A stretch of DNA of 32,873 nucleotides from Halothiobacillus sp. 35-54-62. GTDB taxonomy: Bacteria; Pseudomonadota; Gammaproteobacteria; Halothiobacillales; Halothiobacillaceae. The notes under the pieces were generated by a model. It worked only from the letters and a program-made list of their open reading frames with translations, did no database searches and was not told the origin of the DNA. The position numbers were made by a program, and so were the translations under genes. Positions within the stretch are counted from its first letter, which is position 1, and each line of letters starts with the position of its first letter. Below, in pieces: positions 25,883 to 32,873 of this stretch. Location of the stretch: positions 1 to 32,873 of the forward strand of contig NCFS01000013.1 in NCBI GenBank assembly GCA_002281295.1, written 5' to 3'.

Positions 25883-26716
25883 TTACCACCAGAGACGCAC
25901 CCCGGTGATGAGCTGTATGTCGCTTGTCGCCCCGTTATTTTCACGTACATACCTGGCGGTTTGGCCGTATTTGTTGGTCCATTGAATGCCCACGTATGGG
26001 GCAAATTCACGAGCAATTTCATAGCGCAACCGCAACACCACACGAGAATTAGCCAAGCCTTTGCCGATAGCGCGCGCGGGATCATCCTTGCCGTAGAAAT
26101 TAAACTCAAGAGCCGGCCAAAAAATGAGTCGTTGGGTAATGAGTAAATCGTAGTCACCCGTTAGGCGGAGCGCTGTGCGCCCTGCGTTGCCGACATACGC
26201 GGTGGCGGCGGTGTTGAATTTGTACGGGGCAAGGCCTTGAATACCCAACCCAAGCCAGTTTCGCCCTGGAATATTGCCCACCGAAAAATCATGCCGCGCA
26301 CCAATCTGACCATCCCAATAGGGGGCAATGGCTCGACTGTAATAAGCCTCGATATCGGCTTCTTGCGTTTGCCCGCTTAACCGTTGGCCTTCGCCCTTAA
26401 TCCAGAGCTTGTTGATGTCGGAGCCGACATAAGCTTGGCCTTCAAACTGGGTGAAACTGCCCTTGTTAGTGAAATTACGCTCTAGGCGATCAATCATAAC
26501 CTTATAGATCAATGGGCTATCCATGTCATGGTTCATGGTTCCCTTGAGCGATTGCGCCAACGTGGCACGTTGTTCTGCTAGGGAAGGGGTTTGATAAGTA
26601 CCCGAGTTATTCGCATCGGCAAATACGGCACGAGACGACAGCGCGACAAATGATGTCGCCAAAGCCAATAAAATAGCACCCGTTTTTATCTTCACATTTA
26701 GGTTATTTTGCATCAT
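25883..26716 (-). CDS. copB: Copper resistance protein B, outer-membrane
   Basis: A 277-residue CopB/PcoB family protein. The signal peptide covers about the first 33 residues (ending in AVFA before DANN). The mature protein contains DRLERNF, YVGSDINKLWIKGEGQ, YWDGQIGARHDF and the beta-barrel-type end TSDIQLITGVRLWW. Many CopB proteins have a Met/His-rich N-terminal region; here it is short (TMNHDMDSPL), which is a difference. I chose ATG 26716, behind AAAGGTGA; the frame reaches a TTG at 26737. The gene begins 17 bases after the copA oxidase stop codon. It is thought to work with CopA in sequestering or moving periplasmic copper. Confidence 0.93.
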   Translation of the reverse strand: MMQNNLNVKIKTGAILLALATSFVALSSRAVFADANNSGTYQTPSLAEQRATLAQSLKGTMNHDMDSPLIYKVMIDRLERNFTNKGSFTQFEGQAYVGSDINKLWIKGEGQRLSGQTQEADIEAYYSRAIAPYWDGQIGARHDFSVGNIPGRNWLGLGIQGLAPYKFNTAATAYVGNAGRTALRLTGDYDLLITQRLIFWPALEFNFYGKDDPARAIGKGLANSRVVLRLRYEIAREFAPYVGIQWTNKYGQTARYVRENNGATSDIQLITGVRLWW

Positions 26717-26733
26717 GTTCACCTTTGATTTAA

Positions 26734-28629
26734 TCAACTCACGCGGACTTCGCGGAACATGCCCGCGTTCATGTGATACAAGAGGTGGCAGTGATAAGCC
26801 CAGCGGCCAATGGCATTGGCAGTTACGCGATAGGTAATGGCATGCCCCGGTGCCACGCTGAGCGTGTGTTTGCGCGCAAGAAAATTGCCCCTGTCATCTT
26901 CAAGTTCGCTCCACATGCCATGAAGGTGAATCGGGTGATTCATCATGGTGTCGTTAATCAGCACCACGCGGACGGTTTCGCCGTAGTTAAGTGTGATGGG
27001 CGCGGCATTGGCATAGCTCACGCCGTTGAATCCCCAAATATACCGGTTCATGTTGCCGGTTAGATGCAGCTCAATGCCGCGAGTGGGTTCTTGCTTGCTG
27101 ATTGGGCCATCAAGGCCGCGCAAGTCGCTATAGGTAAGTACCTTACGGCCATTGTTGCGTAGCCCCGCACCTGGATCTCTAAGGCTTAAAGAAACCTGTT
27201 GTGCGATCATATCTACCCCCACGCCGTGCTCGGTTGGGGGTGTCCAATCAATGATGAGCATGCCATTTTTGAATTGGCGATTATGCAGGCCAGGTAAATC
27301 AAATGGATTTTGGCCGATGGGGTTTGCAGCCGAACCGTGATCCATGCCGGGCATCGGTGCTGTGTTCATGTCCATGCCTGCCATGTCGGGCTTAAGTTTG
27401 CTGCTGTCCATGCCTGCCATGGCGGGCTTAAGTTTGCTGCTGCCCATGTCCATGGCTTTATGCGCCATCCCATTCATGTCCATGCCCATGCCCATATCGG
27501 CCATGGTGAGTGTGGGCACCGGATCCATCGATGGCAAGGGCGCCCGCAGATCGGCATGTGGGGTGAGCGTACCCCGCGCATAACCGGAGCGATCCATTGC
27601 TTGTGCAAAAACGCAATAGGCTTGATTCGCTTTGGGCTCAACGATGACATCAAGCGTTTCAGCCACACCCATGCGGAACTCATCTATGGTGACGGGGTGA
27701 ACATCTTGGCCATCGGCGGCCACGACGGTCATTTTGAGCCCTGGAATCCGTACATCGAAATAACTCATCGATGAGCCATTAATAAAACGCAGGCGAACTT
27801 TTTCACCCGGTTTGAAGCGCGCTGTCCAATCACCCGTCGGCGTGCTGCCGCTCATTAGATAGGTATAGGTTGAACCGCTCACATCCAATAAATCCCGAGG
27901 GCTCATGCGCATTCGATCCCACATCAAGCGATTTTTGAGGGCGGTATCAATCCCTTGCTTTTGGGCTTGATGATATAAGTCAACGAGATCCGGTTTGATA
28001 TAGTTGTAATACCCATCGCCGGTTTTAAGTCGATTGAAAATAAAATCTGGGCTGGAATCACTCCAGTCACTGAGTAACACCACAAAATCGCGATCATAAT
28101 CAACACGGTCGGGCTTCGCCGGATCGATCACAATCGCACCATACACGGCATTTTGTTCCTGAAAACCACTATGGCTGTGATACCAATAGGTGCCTGATTG
28201 ATTCACGCGAAACTGATAGACAAAGGTTGTGCCGGGTGCGATGCCCGCATACGAAAGGCCGGGGACACCATCCATCTCGAAAGGCAAGATGATGCCGTGC
28301 CAATGCAGTGAGGTGGGCTCACTGAGTCGATTGGTTACCCGCAAGGTCACCACATCGCCTTCTCGCCACCGCAAGGTGGGGCCAGGAATCGAGCCGTTAA
28401 TTGTTTTGGCCGTGCGCGTTTGGCCGGTGAAATTGACCGGTCTCTCATCAATCAGCAAATCAAATGTGCTACCCCTCAGTTCAGGTGCGCCTGAGTGAAC
28501 GGTTGCGGCGAAAGCTGTGTCGGGCTTAAGCCCCAGGGCGGTTATTACGCCACCGGCAGCCAAGCCTTGCAGAAAAATGCGCCGAGATTGGCTCGGCAGA
28601 AGGTTATTTTTACTTTTAATCGAATTCAT
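26734..28629 (-). CDS. copA: Periplasmic multicopper oxidase CopA/PcoA
   Basis: A 631-residue multicopper oxidase of the copper-resistance CopA type, exported by the Tat route (SRRIFLQGLAAGG, twin Arg at about 15-16). All four copper motifs are seen: HWHG, WYHSHSGFQ, HPIHLHG, and HCHLLYHMNAGM. A Met-rich insert between domains two and three (GMGMDMNGMAHKAMDMG and following) is the copper-binding region. I chose ATG 28629, behind a TGAGG element; the frame extends to a TTG at 28656. It probably oxidises periplasmic Cu(I) and binds copper. It shares its name with the ATPase at 22187 but not its family. Confidence 0.94.
   Translation of the reverse strand: MNSIKSKNNLLPSQSRRIFLQGLAAGGVITALGLKPDTAFAATVHSGAPELRGSTFDLLIDERPVNFTGQTRTAKTINGSIPGPTLRWREGDVVTLRVTNRLSEPTSLHWHGIILPFEMDGVPGLSYAGIAPGTTFVYQFRVNQSGTYWYHSHSGFQEQNAVYGAIVIDPAKPDRVDYDRDFVVLLSDWSDSSPDFIFNRLKTGDGYYNYIKPDLVDLYHQAQKQGIDTALKNRLMWDRMRMSPRDLLDVSGSTYTYLMSGSTPTGDWTARFKPGEKVRLRFINGSSMSYFDVRIPGLKMTVVAADGQDVHPVTIDEFRMGVAETLDVIVEPKANQAYCVFAQAMDRSGYARGTLTPHADLRAPLPSMDPVPTLTMADMGMGMDMNGMAHKAMDMGSSKLKPAMAGMDSSKLKPDMAGMDMNTAPMPGMDHGSAANPIGQNPFDLPGLHNRQFKNGMLIIDWTPPTEHGVGVDMIAQQVSLSLRDPGAGLRNNGRKVLTYSDLRGLDGPISKQEPTRGIELHLTGNMNRYIWGFNGVSYANAAPITLNYGETVRVVLINDTMMNHPIHLHGMWSELEDDRGNFLARKHTLSVAPGHAITYRVTANAIGRWAYHCHLLYHMNAGMFREVRVS
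27371..27442 (-). repeat. 36-bp tandem duplication in the copA oxidase gene
   Basis: Two 36-bp copies, 27371-27406 and 27407-27442, differ at one base. Each encodes a 12-residue Met-containing unit with the core SSKLKPxMAGMD. It adds Met residues to the copper-binding insert and is a likely slippage-prone site. Confidence 0.85.
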
Positions 28630-28660
28630 CGCAGTAACCTCAAAAATTAGTTTCAATCCT

Positions 28661-28676
28661 GTCGATTACGATCGAC
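28661..28676. promoter_or_regulatory. Inverted repeat upstream of the copA oxidase
   Basis: GTCGAT and ATCGAC surround TACG, centred about 40 bases before the copA oxidase start codon. The spacing fits an operator in the promoter/leader of the copAB genes or a small RNA hairpin. It is not a recognised CusR or CueR box. Confidence 0.3.
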
Positions 28677-28808
28677 GGTTTGCTGAGGCAAGGAGCGTGG
28701 GTTGGGGCGTGGGGAAATCCATACCCAAAACCAAACCCTCCTCGCAAGGCACAGTGCATTGGTAACGAATCTTGTTGATTTAGCGCAAACACACTGCGCC
28801 CTAGGGGT

Positions 28809-29183
28809 TTAGTTGATGGGCGGGCGCAGGGGAAGATCGTGCATGCTGGGCACTGCCGATATGGTGACCAAGGTCGAGTAAATAGCGGTTTTGTCGGCAA
28901 GTGCTTGTGTAAGATCGGAGTTAAGTAGCACCGGAGCACCCAGCAGCCAGCACACACCGCAGTGATCGCAACCGTGATTGTGCCGGCAAGAAACACCCCC
29001 TGGCATCGACAGGTGCAAAATATGCGGCATCAAGGCAGGGGCAACAATTGCCGTAACACCTTGCTCCAATGCGTGGGACATCATCGGGCAATCTGTAATG
29101 ACGGCACCAGCCACGGCATTATTCAGCGGCAGCCAAACTGCCAGCAAAATAATTAAATACAGCAAAAAACGAGGTGTTTTCAT
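28809..29183 (-). CDS. Small exported Cys/His-rich protein, copper-island associated
   Basis: About 124 residues with a signal peptide (MKTPRFLLYLIILLAVWLPLNNAVAG). A metal-binding-looking cluster, SCRHNHGCDHCGVCWLL (four Cys and three His), sits mid-protein. The end is LPLRPPIN. The layout resembles CopL/DUF2946-type proteins found upstream of copAB, but the match is from pattern only. ATG 29183 gives a normal signal peptide; ATG 29207 or 29240 are alternatives, and none has a clear ribosome-binding site. It lies between the cueO-like and copA genes on the same strand. Role in copper binding or sensing is inferred from composition and place. Confidence 0.65.
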   Translation of the reverse strand: MKTPRFLLYLIILLAVWLPLNNAVAGAVITDCPMMSHALEQGVTAIVAPALMPHILHLSMPGGVSCRHNHGCDHCGVCWLLGAPVLLNSDLTQALADKTAIYSTLVTISAVPSMHDLPLRPPIN

Positions 29184-29306
29184 ACGACTGATTGTAAGGT
29201 GATTCATTTTCAATGCAATCAATCTTTGAGGTTGCATCACAAAGTACCAAGCAATCCGATTTAGGGCATGAGTTAAGACCTTGATTTTGTATGCATCGTT
29301 CAGGTG

Positions 29307-30971
29307 TCAGATCACCGTAAATTGCCCCATCATGCCGTTATCTTCATGCTCTAAAATATGGCAGTGGTACATGAAGGGATGATCGATGCCCGCAGGTTGA
29401 TTAAAATGCGCGATGATTTGCACCCTTTGCCCGGCATGGACGAGCACGACATCTTTCCAGCCGCGCTCGTGTTCCGCTGGAGCCACCCCATCACGGGTGA
29501 GAATTTGGAAAGAGATTCCATGGACATGGAACGGGTGTGGCATCCCCCCTTTGTTAGCAATTTCCCAAACCTCGGTGCTGCCTAACCGCACGCGTTGATT
29601 TATTACCGTCATATTCATGAACTGACCGTTGATGCTAAATAGGTTTTTACCGCCGACACCCATGCTCATTGCGCCGGGGCCGGTAGACACCGTGGCCGTT
29701 GGCGTGCCACCACCCATCATCGTTTGCATCATGCCCATGCTCATATCTTGGAGCATAAACTGGCGGCTAGGCATATCCGATTTAAGCACGGGTATGGTTG
29801 CCATTTTGTTGGGCAGTTTCCCCGCAGTGCCTGCCGGTGCGCCAACGCGCAGTTCCAGCAAATCAAAATGGCTTTGATCCAAACCATCCAACCCCATGGG
29901 CATTTGGCTTAAACTTGGGATCAGGCTGGCAGAATCACTGCCTAACACCAGTTTTTTACCCTGATCGCGGCTTAAATCGAGCATGATTTCGGCGCGCTCA
30001 CCGGGCGCGAGCAATAAGCTTTTAGTTTCAACGGGATGCTCAAGTAATCCCGCATCACTGGCTATGACATGAAAAGCACGATGATCGGCGAAAGCCAGGT
30101 TATATAGCCGGGCGTTTGAACCGTTCAACAAGCGCAAGCGCAGCCATTGTGCGGGCACGGTCACATAGGGTTGTTCGGTGCCATTGACTAGGAAATGATT
30201 CCCCTTCATGCCCATGATGTCGCTATTCTCGGACATGTAATCGAGCCCGCCGCTTTTATTGAGACGTCGATCTTGCAATATCAGTGGAATGTCATCAATC
30301 CCATAGGTGTGGGGCATGCCCAATCGCACATCAGCGCCATCATCAATGAGTACTAAACCTGCCAGCCCAGCAAAAACTTGCGGCCCAGTGCGGCGATCAA
30401 TATGGGGGTGATACCACAAAGTGGCCGCAGGTTGATTGAGCGTAAACGCAACGGTTATGCTCTGTTGAGGCTCAATTTTATTATGAGGGCCACCATCTAC
30501 GTTGCCAGGAATTTGTGCGCCATGCCAGTGAACGGTGGTGGGTTGGTTAAGCGTATTGGAGATATGAACTCGCACGGGTTTGCCTTGCGGGATCCGTACT
30601 GTCGGACCCAGTACCGCACCGTTATAACCCCAAGTTGGCGTTTTAAATCCGGCGACCAGTTCAGTTGTGGCGTCACCCGACGCCTTAAGTGCGTAGGTTA
30701 GAACCCCTTTGGCATCCGCTACGCCTTGAAGTTGGGGTGGGATGGGTAAGGGGCGATTAAACAAACCGGGTTGAACGGAAGCGGCTTGGGATGACATGCC
30801 ACCCATACCCATCATACCGCTCATTGCACTCATCTCTTGAGCTTGGGCGCGGTTCGAGATGCCAAGGCTCGCGCTGCCAAAGAGCGTGACAGCCGCAGCG
30901 CCCAGCGTTTTAAGTGCTTCTCGCCGTTGGATTGATTCCAACGCGGTTTCGGGGGTTTTATCTTGGTTCAT
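29307..30971 (-). CDS. CueO-like periplasmic multicopper oxidase
   Basis: A 554-residue multicopper oxidase with a Tat-type twin Arg (ALESIQRREALKTLG). Copper motifs are HWHG in TVHWHGAQIPGNVDGG, WYHPHIDRRTG, HPFHVHG, and the type 1 site HCHILEHEDNGMMG. A Met-rich N-terminal patch (SAMSGMMGMGGMSS) and a second Met-rich insert (MLQDMSMGMMQTMM) resemble CueO's copper-binding additions. ATG 30971 has AGGAGA six bases upstream; the frame reaches 30992 without support. It likely oxidises toxic Cu(I) to Cu(II). It is the most upstream minus-strand gene of the copper island. Bilirubin-oxidase- or SufI-like roles are less likely given intact copper ligands. Confidence 0.93.
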   Translation of the reverse strand: MNQDKTPETALESIQRREALKTLGAAAVTLFGSASLGISNRAQAQEMSAMSGMMGMGGMSSQAASVQPGLFNRPLPIPPQLQGVADAKGVLTYALKASGDATTELVAGFKTPTWGYNGAVLGPTVRIPQGKPVRVHISNTLNQPTTVHWHGAQIPGNVDGGPHNKIEPQQSITVAFTLNQPAATLWYHPHIDRRTGPQVFAGLAGLVLIDDGADVRLGMPHTYGIDDIPLILQDRRLNKSGGLDYMSENSDIMGMKGNHFLVNGTEQPYVTVPAQWLRLRLLNGSNARLYNLAFADHRAFHVIASDAGLLEHPVETKSLLLAPGERAEIMLDLSRDQGKKLVLGSDSASLIPSLSQMPMGLDGLDQSHFDLLELRVGAPAGTAGKLPNKMATIPVLKSDMPSRQFMLQDMSMGMMQTMMGGGTPTATVSTGPGAMSMGVGGKNLFSINGQFMNMTVINQRVRLGSTEVWEIANKGGMPHPFHVHGISFQILTRDGVAPAEHERGWKDVVLVHAGQRVQIIAHFNQPAGIDHPFMYHCHILEHEDNGMMGQFTVI

Positions 30972-31077
30972 TATAATCTCCTGACTGTGCACGGGGACAG
31001 TGAGCCGCCGTGTTGTAGGTGAAAAACACTAAGGCAGTGAAATAGTTGTACCACGAATGGGATTTTTAATCGCCTAA

Positions 31078-31923
31078 TCAAAGGTCCGCACTTTTTAACT
31101 GCCGATAACAGGGGCAGGGTGCTTGGATCACGGTGGCGGGGCGGGTATCGAGGTTGAGCGCGGTGAGTTCACGCCCCCACAGGCAGCCTTGGTCGATGCA
31201 CCAGGTTTTTTTGCGATCGCGCGGTTCGCCCAAGGCCGACCAGTGGCCATATACGATGCGCTCATCGCGGGCGGCGCGGCGGGGAAATTCAAACCAGGGC
31301 ATAAGCTCGCGGCTCACTTCCGCTTCGGGGCGTTTTTCTTTTAAATCGAGCTGGCCATCGTTTGTTACATACCGCATGCGGGTTAAGGCGTTGATGGTGT
31401 AGCGAATTTTCAGCGTTTTTGTTAAGTCCGGCGACCAATACGGCGGGTGTTCGCCGAACATAGCCGTAAAAAATGGCTGTGGGTCGGCTTGGCGTAAATA
31501 TTTTTGCGCGTGTTTGGCTTGATCAAGTGCGGTGTCTAAATCCCAATACGGCGGAATGCCGGCGTGCACGAGGGTCCAGTTGAGTTTGGGGTCGTGGTGA
31601 ATTAAGGGTCGGTTGCGCAGCCAGTCGATCAGCTCATCGCGATCAGGCGCGTTGAGAATTTCATCTAAGGTGTCGCCGGGTTTGGGTGTGCGGTCGGTAA
31701 AGGCGCAGGCGAGCAAGAACAAATCATGATTACCCAGCACGGTGAGGGCGTTTTCGCCTAAATCCCGCACATAGCGCAGGGCTTCAAGTGATTGGGGGCC
31801 ACGATTGACTAAATCACCCACAAACCAGAGCTTATCTTGGGCGGGGTTGAAGGCGATTTTATCGAGCAATGCTTTTAGTGGGTCAAGGCAACCTTGCAGG
31901 TCGCCAATGGCGTAGGTGGCCAT
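31078..31923 (-). CDS. apaH: Symmetrical bis(5'-nucleosyl)-tetraphosphatase
   Basis: A 281-residue metallophosphatase that cleaves Ap4A into two ADP, and can remove Np4 caps from RNA. Metal-site motifs are YAIGDLQGC near the N-terminus, FVGDLVNRGP, LGNHD and a later HAGIPP. Length equals E. coli ApaH. It starts four bases after the stop codon of the methyltransferase gene upstream, so the two are likely co-transcribed. In many gammaproteobacteria apaG directly precedes apaH; here a methyltransferase lies between. Confidence 0.96.
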   Translation of the reverse strand: MATYAIGDLQGCLDPLKALLDKIAFNPAQDKLWFVGDLVNRGPQSLEALRYVRDLGENALTVLGNHDLFLLACAFTDRTPKPGDTLDEILNAPDRDELIDWLRNRPLIHHDPKLNWTLVHAGIPPYWDLDTALDQAKHAQKYLRQADPQPFFTAMFGEHPPYWSPDLTKTLKIRYTINALTRMRYVTNDGQLDLKEKRPEAEVSRELMPWFEFPRRAARDERIVYGHWSALGEPRDRKKTWCIDQGCLWGRELTALNLDTRPATVIQAPCPCYRQLKSADL

Positions 31924-31927
31924 GGGG

Positions 31928-32575
31928 TTAATCCTTGTGGTGGTTTATTGGGTGTTGATTTATTGGGTGTTTTTGCAGGGTAATGCCGCGAAACCAGCCG
32001 CGTGCCAGCAGGGGTTCATCCCGCACACAGGTAAGCTCCGAATGGGCGGCCAGCAGGGGTTCAAATTCGACATCGGTGCGCGTCGCGAGCAGCCCGAGCA
32101 AGGGGCTTATGAATCGTCTTAGGGGCGCTTTTTGTTGGGGATGCAGAAATTTATCAAAAATAAGGATTTGCCCGCCCGGTCTTAATAGGCGACTGGCTTC
32201 GGCCAAGACGGCGGCGGGATTGGGCACCACGGCCAAAATGAGATGCAACACCACATAATCAAATTGGCCGCTGGCGAGCGGGGTTTGCATGGCATCGCCT
32301 TCAATTAAGTGCAGGGGGAATGGGCAGTCGCGGCGGCGAATTTGGGCTTTATTGAGCATGGCTCGGGTAATATCCAGCCCAATACATTGGGCGGGGCGGG
32401 CATGAAGGCGCAGCCAATCGAGATCAAGCCCGCTGCCAATGCCGATGACCGCTAAATTTAAGCCATCCAGCCGCCCCAGTTGAGCGAGGTTTTTGGCGCG
32501 CGCTGAGCGTGTGGCGGGTTTGAGAAACACATCGTACATGGGTGCCCAGAGGCGATAGGTTTGACGCAAGCTCAT
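31928..32575 (-). CDS. Class I SAM-dependent methyltransferase, phospholipid-type
   Basis: A 215-residue Rossmann-fold methyltransferase. The SAM-binding motif I is LAVIGIGSGLDLDWL (about 41-55), an acidic loop follows in CIGLDITRAML, and EGDAMQTPLASGQFDYVVLHLIL is the third motif. The start YRLWAPMYDVFLKPATRSAR resembles UbiE/phosphatidylethanolamine N-methyltransferase relatives. Substrate is not predictable from sequence. The C-terminus is repetitive (HPINQHPINHHKD). It lies between apaG and apaH with short gaps, suggesting an operon. Confidence 0.85.
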   Translation of the reverse strand: MSLRQTYRLWAPMYDVFLKPATRSARAKNLAQLGRLDGLNLAVIGIGSGLDLDWLRLHARPAQCIGLDITRAMLNKAQIRRRDCPFPLHLIEGDAMQTPLASGQFDYVVLHLILAVVPNPAAVLAEASRLLRPGGQILIFDKFLHPQQKAPLRRFISPLLGLLATRTDVEFEPLLAAHSELTCVRDEPLLARGWFRGITLQKHPINQHPINHHKD

Positions 32576-32592
32576 GCTGGTGGGGTGCCCGA

Positions 32593-32873
32593 TTAGTGTA
32601 GCGGGCGGTAGTCGCTTGGGGCGACGAGGTGAAACAGCGGGATTTTTACCCGAAACGCGGCGCCGTTTTTATCCACAAAGCCGTAATCGCCCCACATGCG
32701 CCCAGCGGGGGTTTCGATGATGGCGCCGGATTGATATTGATGGAATCCGCCGGGGAGAATTTGAGGCTGCTCGCCGATAACGCCCTCGCCCTGCACCTCA
32801 TGAATGCAGCCATTGCCTTGATCGATATGCCAGTGGCGATCAATTAATTGCACGGGCTCTGCGCCGCGATTGG
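32593..32873 (-). CDS. apaG: ApaG protein, 5' end cut off by the window
   Basis: The C-terminal 93 residues of an ApaG-family beta-sandwich protein: NRGAEPVQLIDRHWHI, GEGVIGEQPQILPGG, YQSGAIIETPAGRMWGDYGFV. The frame stays open to the last base, and about 30 N-terminal residues lie outside the window. ApaG is a small fibronectin-III-like protein of unclear function that is linked genetically to ApaH. It is 17 bases upstream of the methyltransferase gene. Confidence 0.93.
   Translation of the reverse strand, partial: NRGAEPVQLIDRHWHIDQGNGCIHEVQGEGVIGEQPQILPGGFHQYQSGAIIETPAGRMWGDYGFVDKNGAAFRVKIPLFHLVAPSDYRPLH

Noticed and set aside
28640..28996. Minus-strand 118-residue frame upstream of the copA oxidase
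   Set aside because: Overlaps the Cys/His-rich exported protein in another frame and has no start signal or family-like pattern.
30983..31003. ACTGT/ACAGT inverted repeat upstream of the cueO-like gene as a copper box
   Set aside because: Only five base pairs per arm, overlaps the ribosome-binding region and does not match known CusR or CopR boxes.
1..32873. CRISPR arrays, tRNA or rRNA genes, insertion sequences, prophage or integrase genes
   Set aside because: No regular repeat-spacer series, cloverleaf, transposase or integrase motif was seen. The window reads as ordinary chromosome with a copper island that has no visible mobility genes.

Overview
The window looks like chromosome of a sulfur-oxidising gammaproteobacterium. 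The evidence is a tsdB-tsdA pair (thiosulfate to tetrathionate), gammaproteobacterial gene pairs such as algH-ruvX, a pyrR-pyrB-pyrC' operon of the Pseudomonas kind, an mla-type lipid-transport operon and apaG/apaH. Base composition is moderately high in GC. A Halothiobacillus-like organism would fit, but the sequence alone does not prove the genus. I see no rRNA, tRNA, CRISPR array, transposase, integrase or phage gene. No gene-free stretch exceeds about 300 bases.

Layout. 1-287 is AT-rich and non-coding. 288-3197 is an M16C zinc peptidase (PreP type) ending at an intrinsic terminator. 3307-4967 is tsdBA, followed by a foldable intergenic segment and a strong terminator (4979-5087). 5106-9345 is a tight same-strand cluster for blue light and UV: a promoter, a short BLUF photoreceptor, a DUF2237 protein, a photolyase, a 59-residue DUF2256 zinc-ribbon-like protein and an FeS-cluster (6-4)-type photolyase. 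A secreted DsrE-like protein follows (9391-9888) and converges on rhlE at a shared terminator. On the minus strand, 16491 down to 12050 is algH-ruvX-pyrR-pyrB-pyrC'-small acidic protein. Its first five genes are joined by stop/start overlaps and it ends at a terminator near 11964-12005. rluB (minus) and an mlaEFD-lipoprotein operon (plus) diverge from about 18143-18336.

22187-30971 is a copper island. On the plus strand it holds a Cu(I) P1B-ATPase, a DUF302 protein and a CopZ-like chaperone. Converging from the minus strand are a SHOCT membrane protein, CopB, the CopA multicopper oxidase, a small Cys/His-rich exported protein and a CueO-like oxidase. Together these give cytoplasmic chaperoning and export of Cu(I), periplasmic oxidation and sequestration, and an outer-membrane component. 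No copper regulator gene is in the window. The end holds apaH, a methyltransferase and the truncated 5' part of apaG, all on the minus strand.

The parts most worth a second look are the photoreceptor/photolyase operon with its two unexplained small partners, the PyrC' protein that has lost its metal ligands, the structured RNA-like element after tsdA, and a 22-bp perfect palindrome between rluB and algH.
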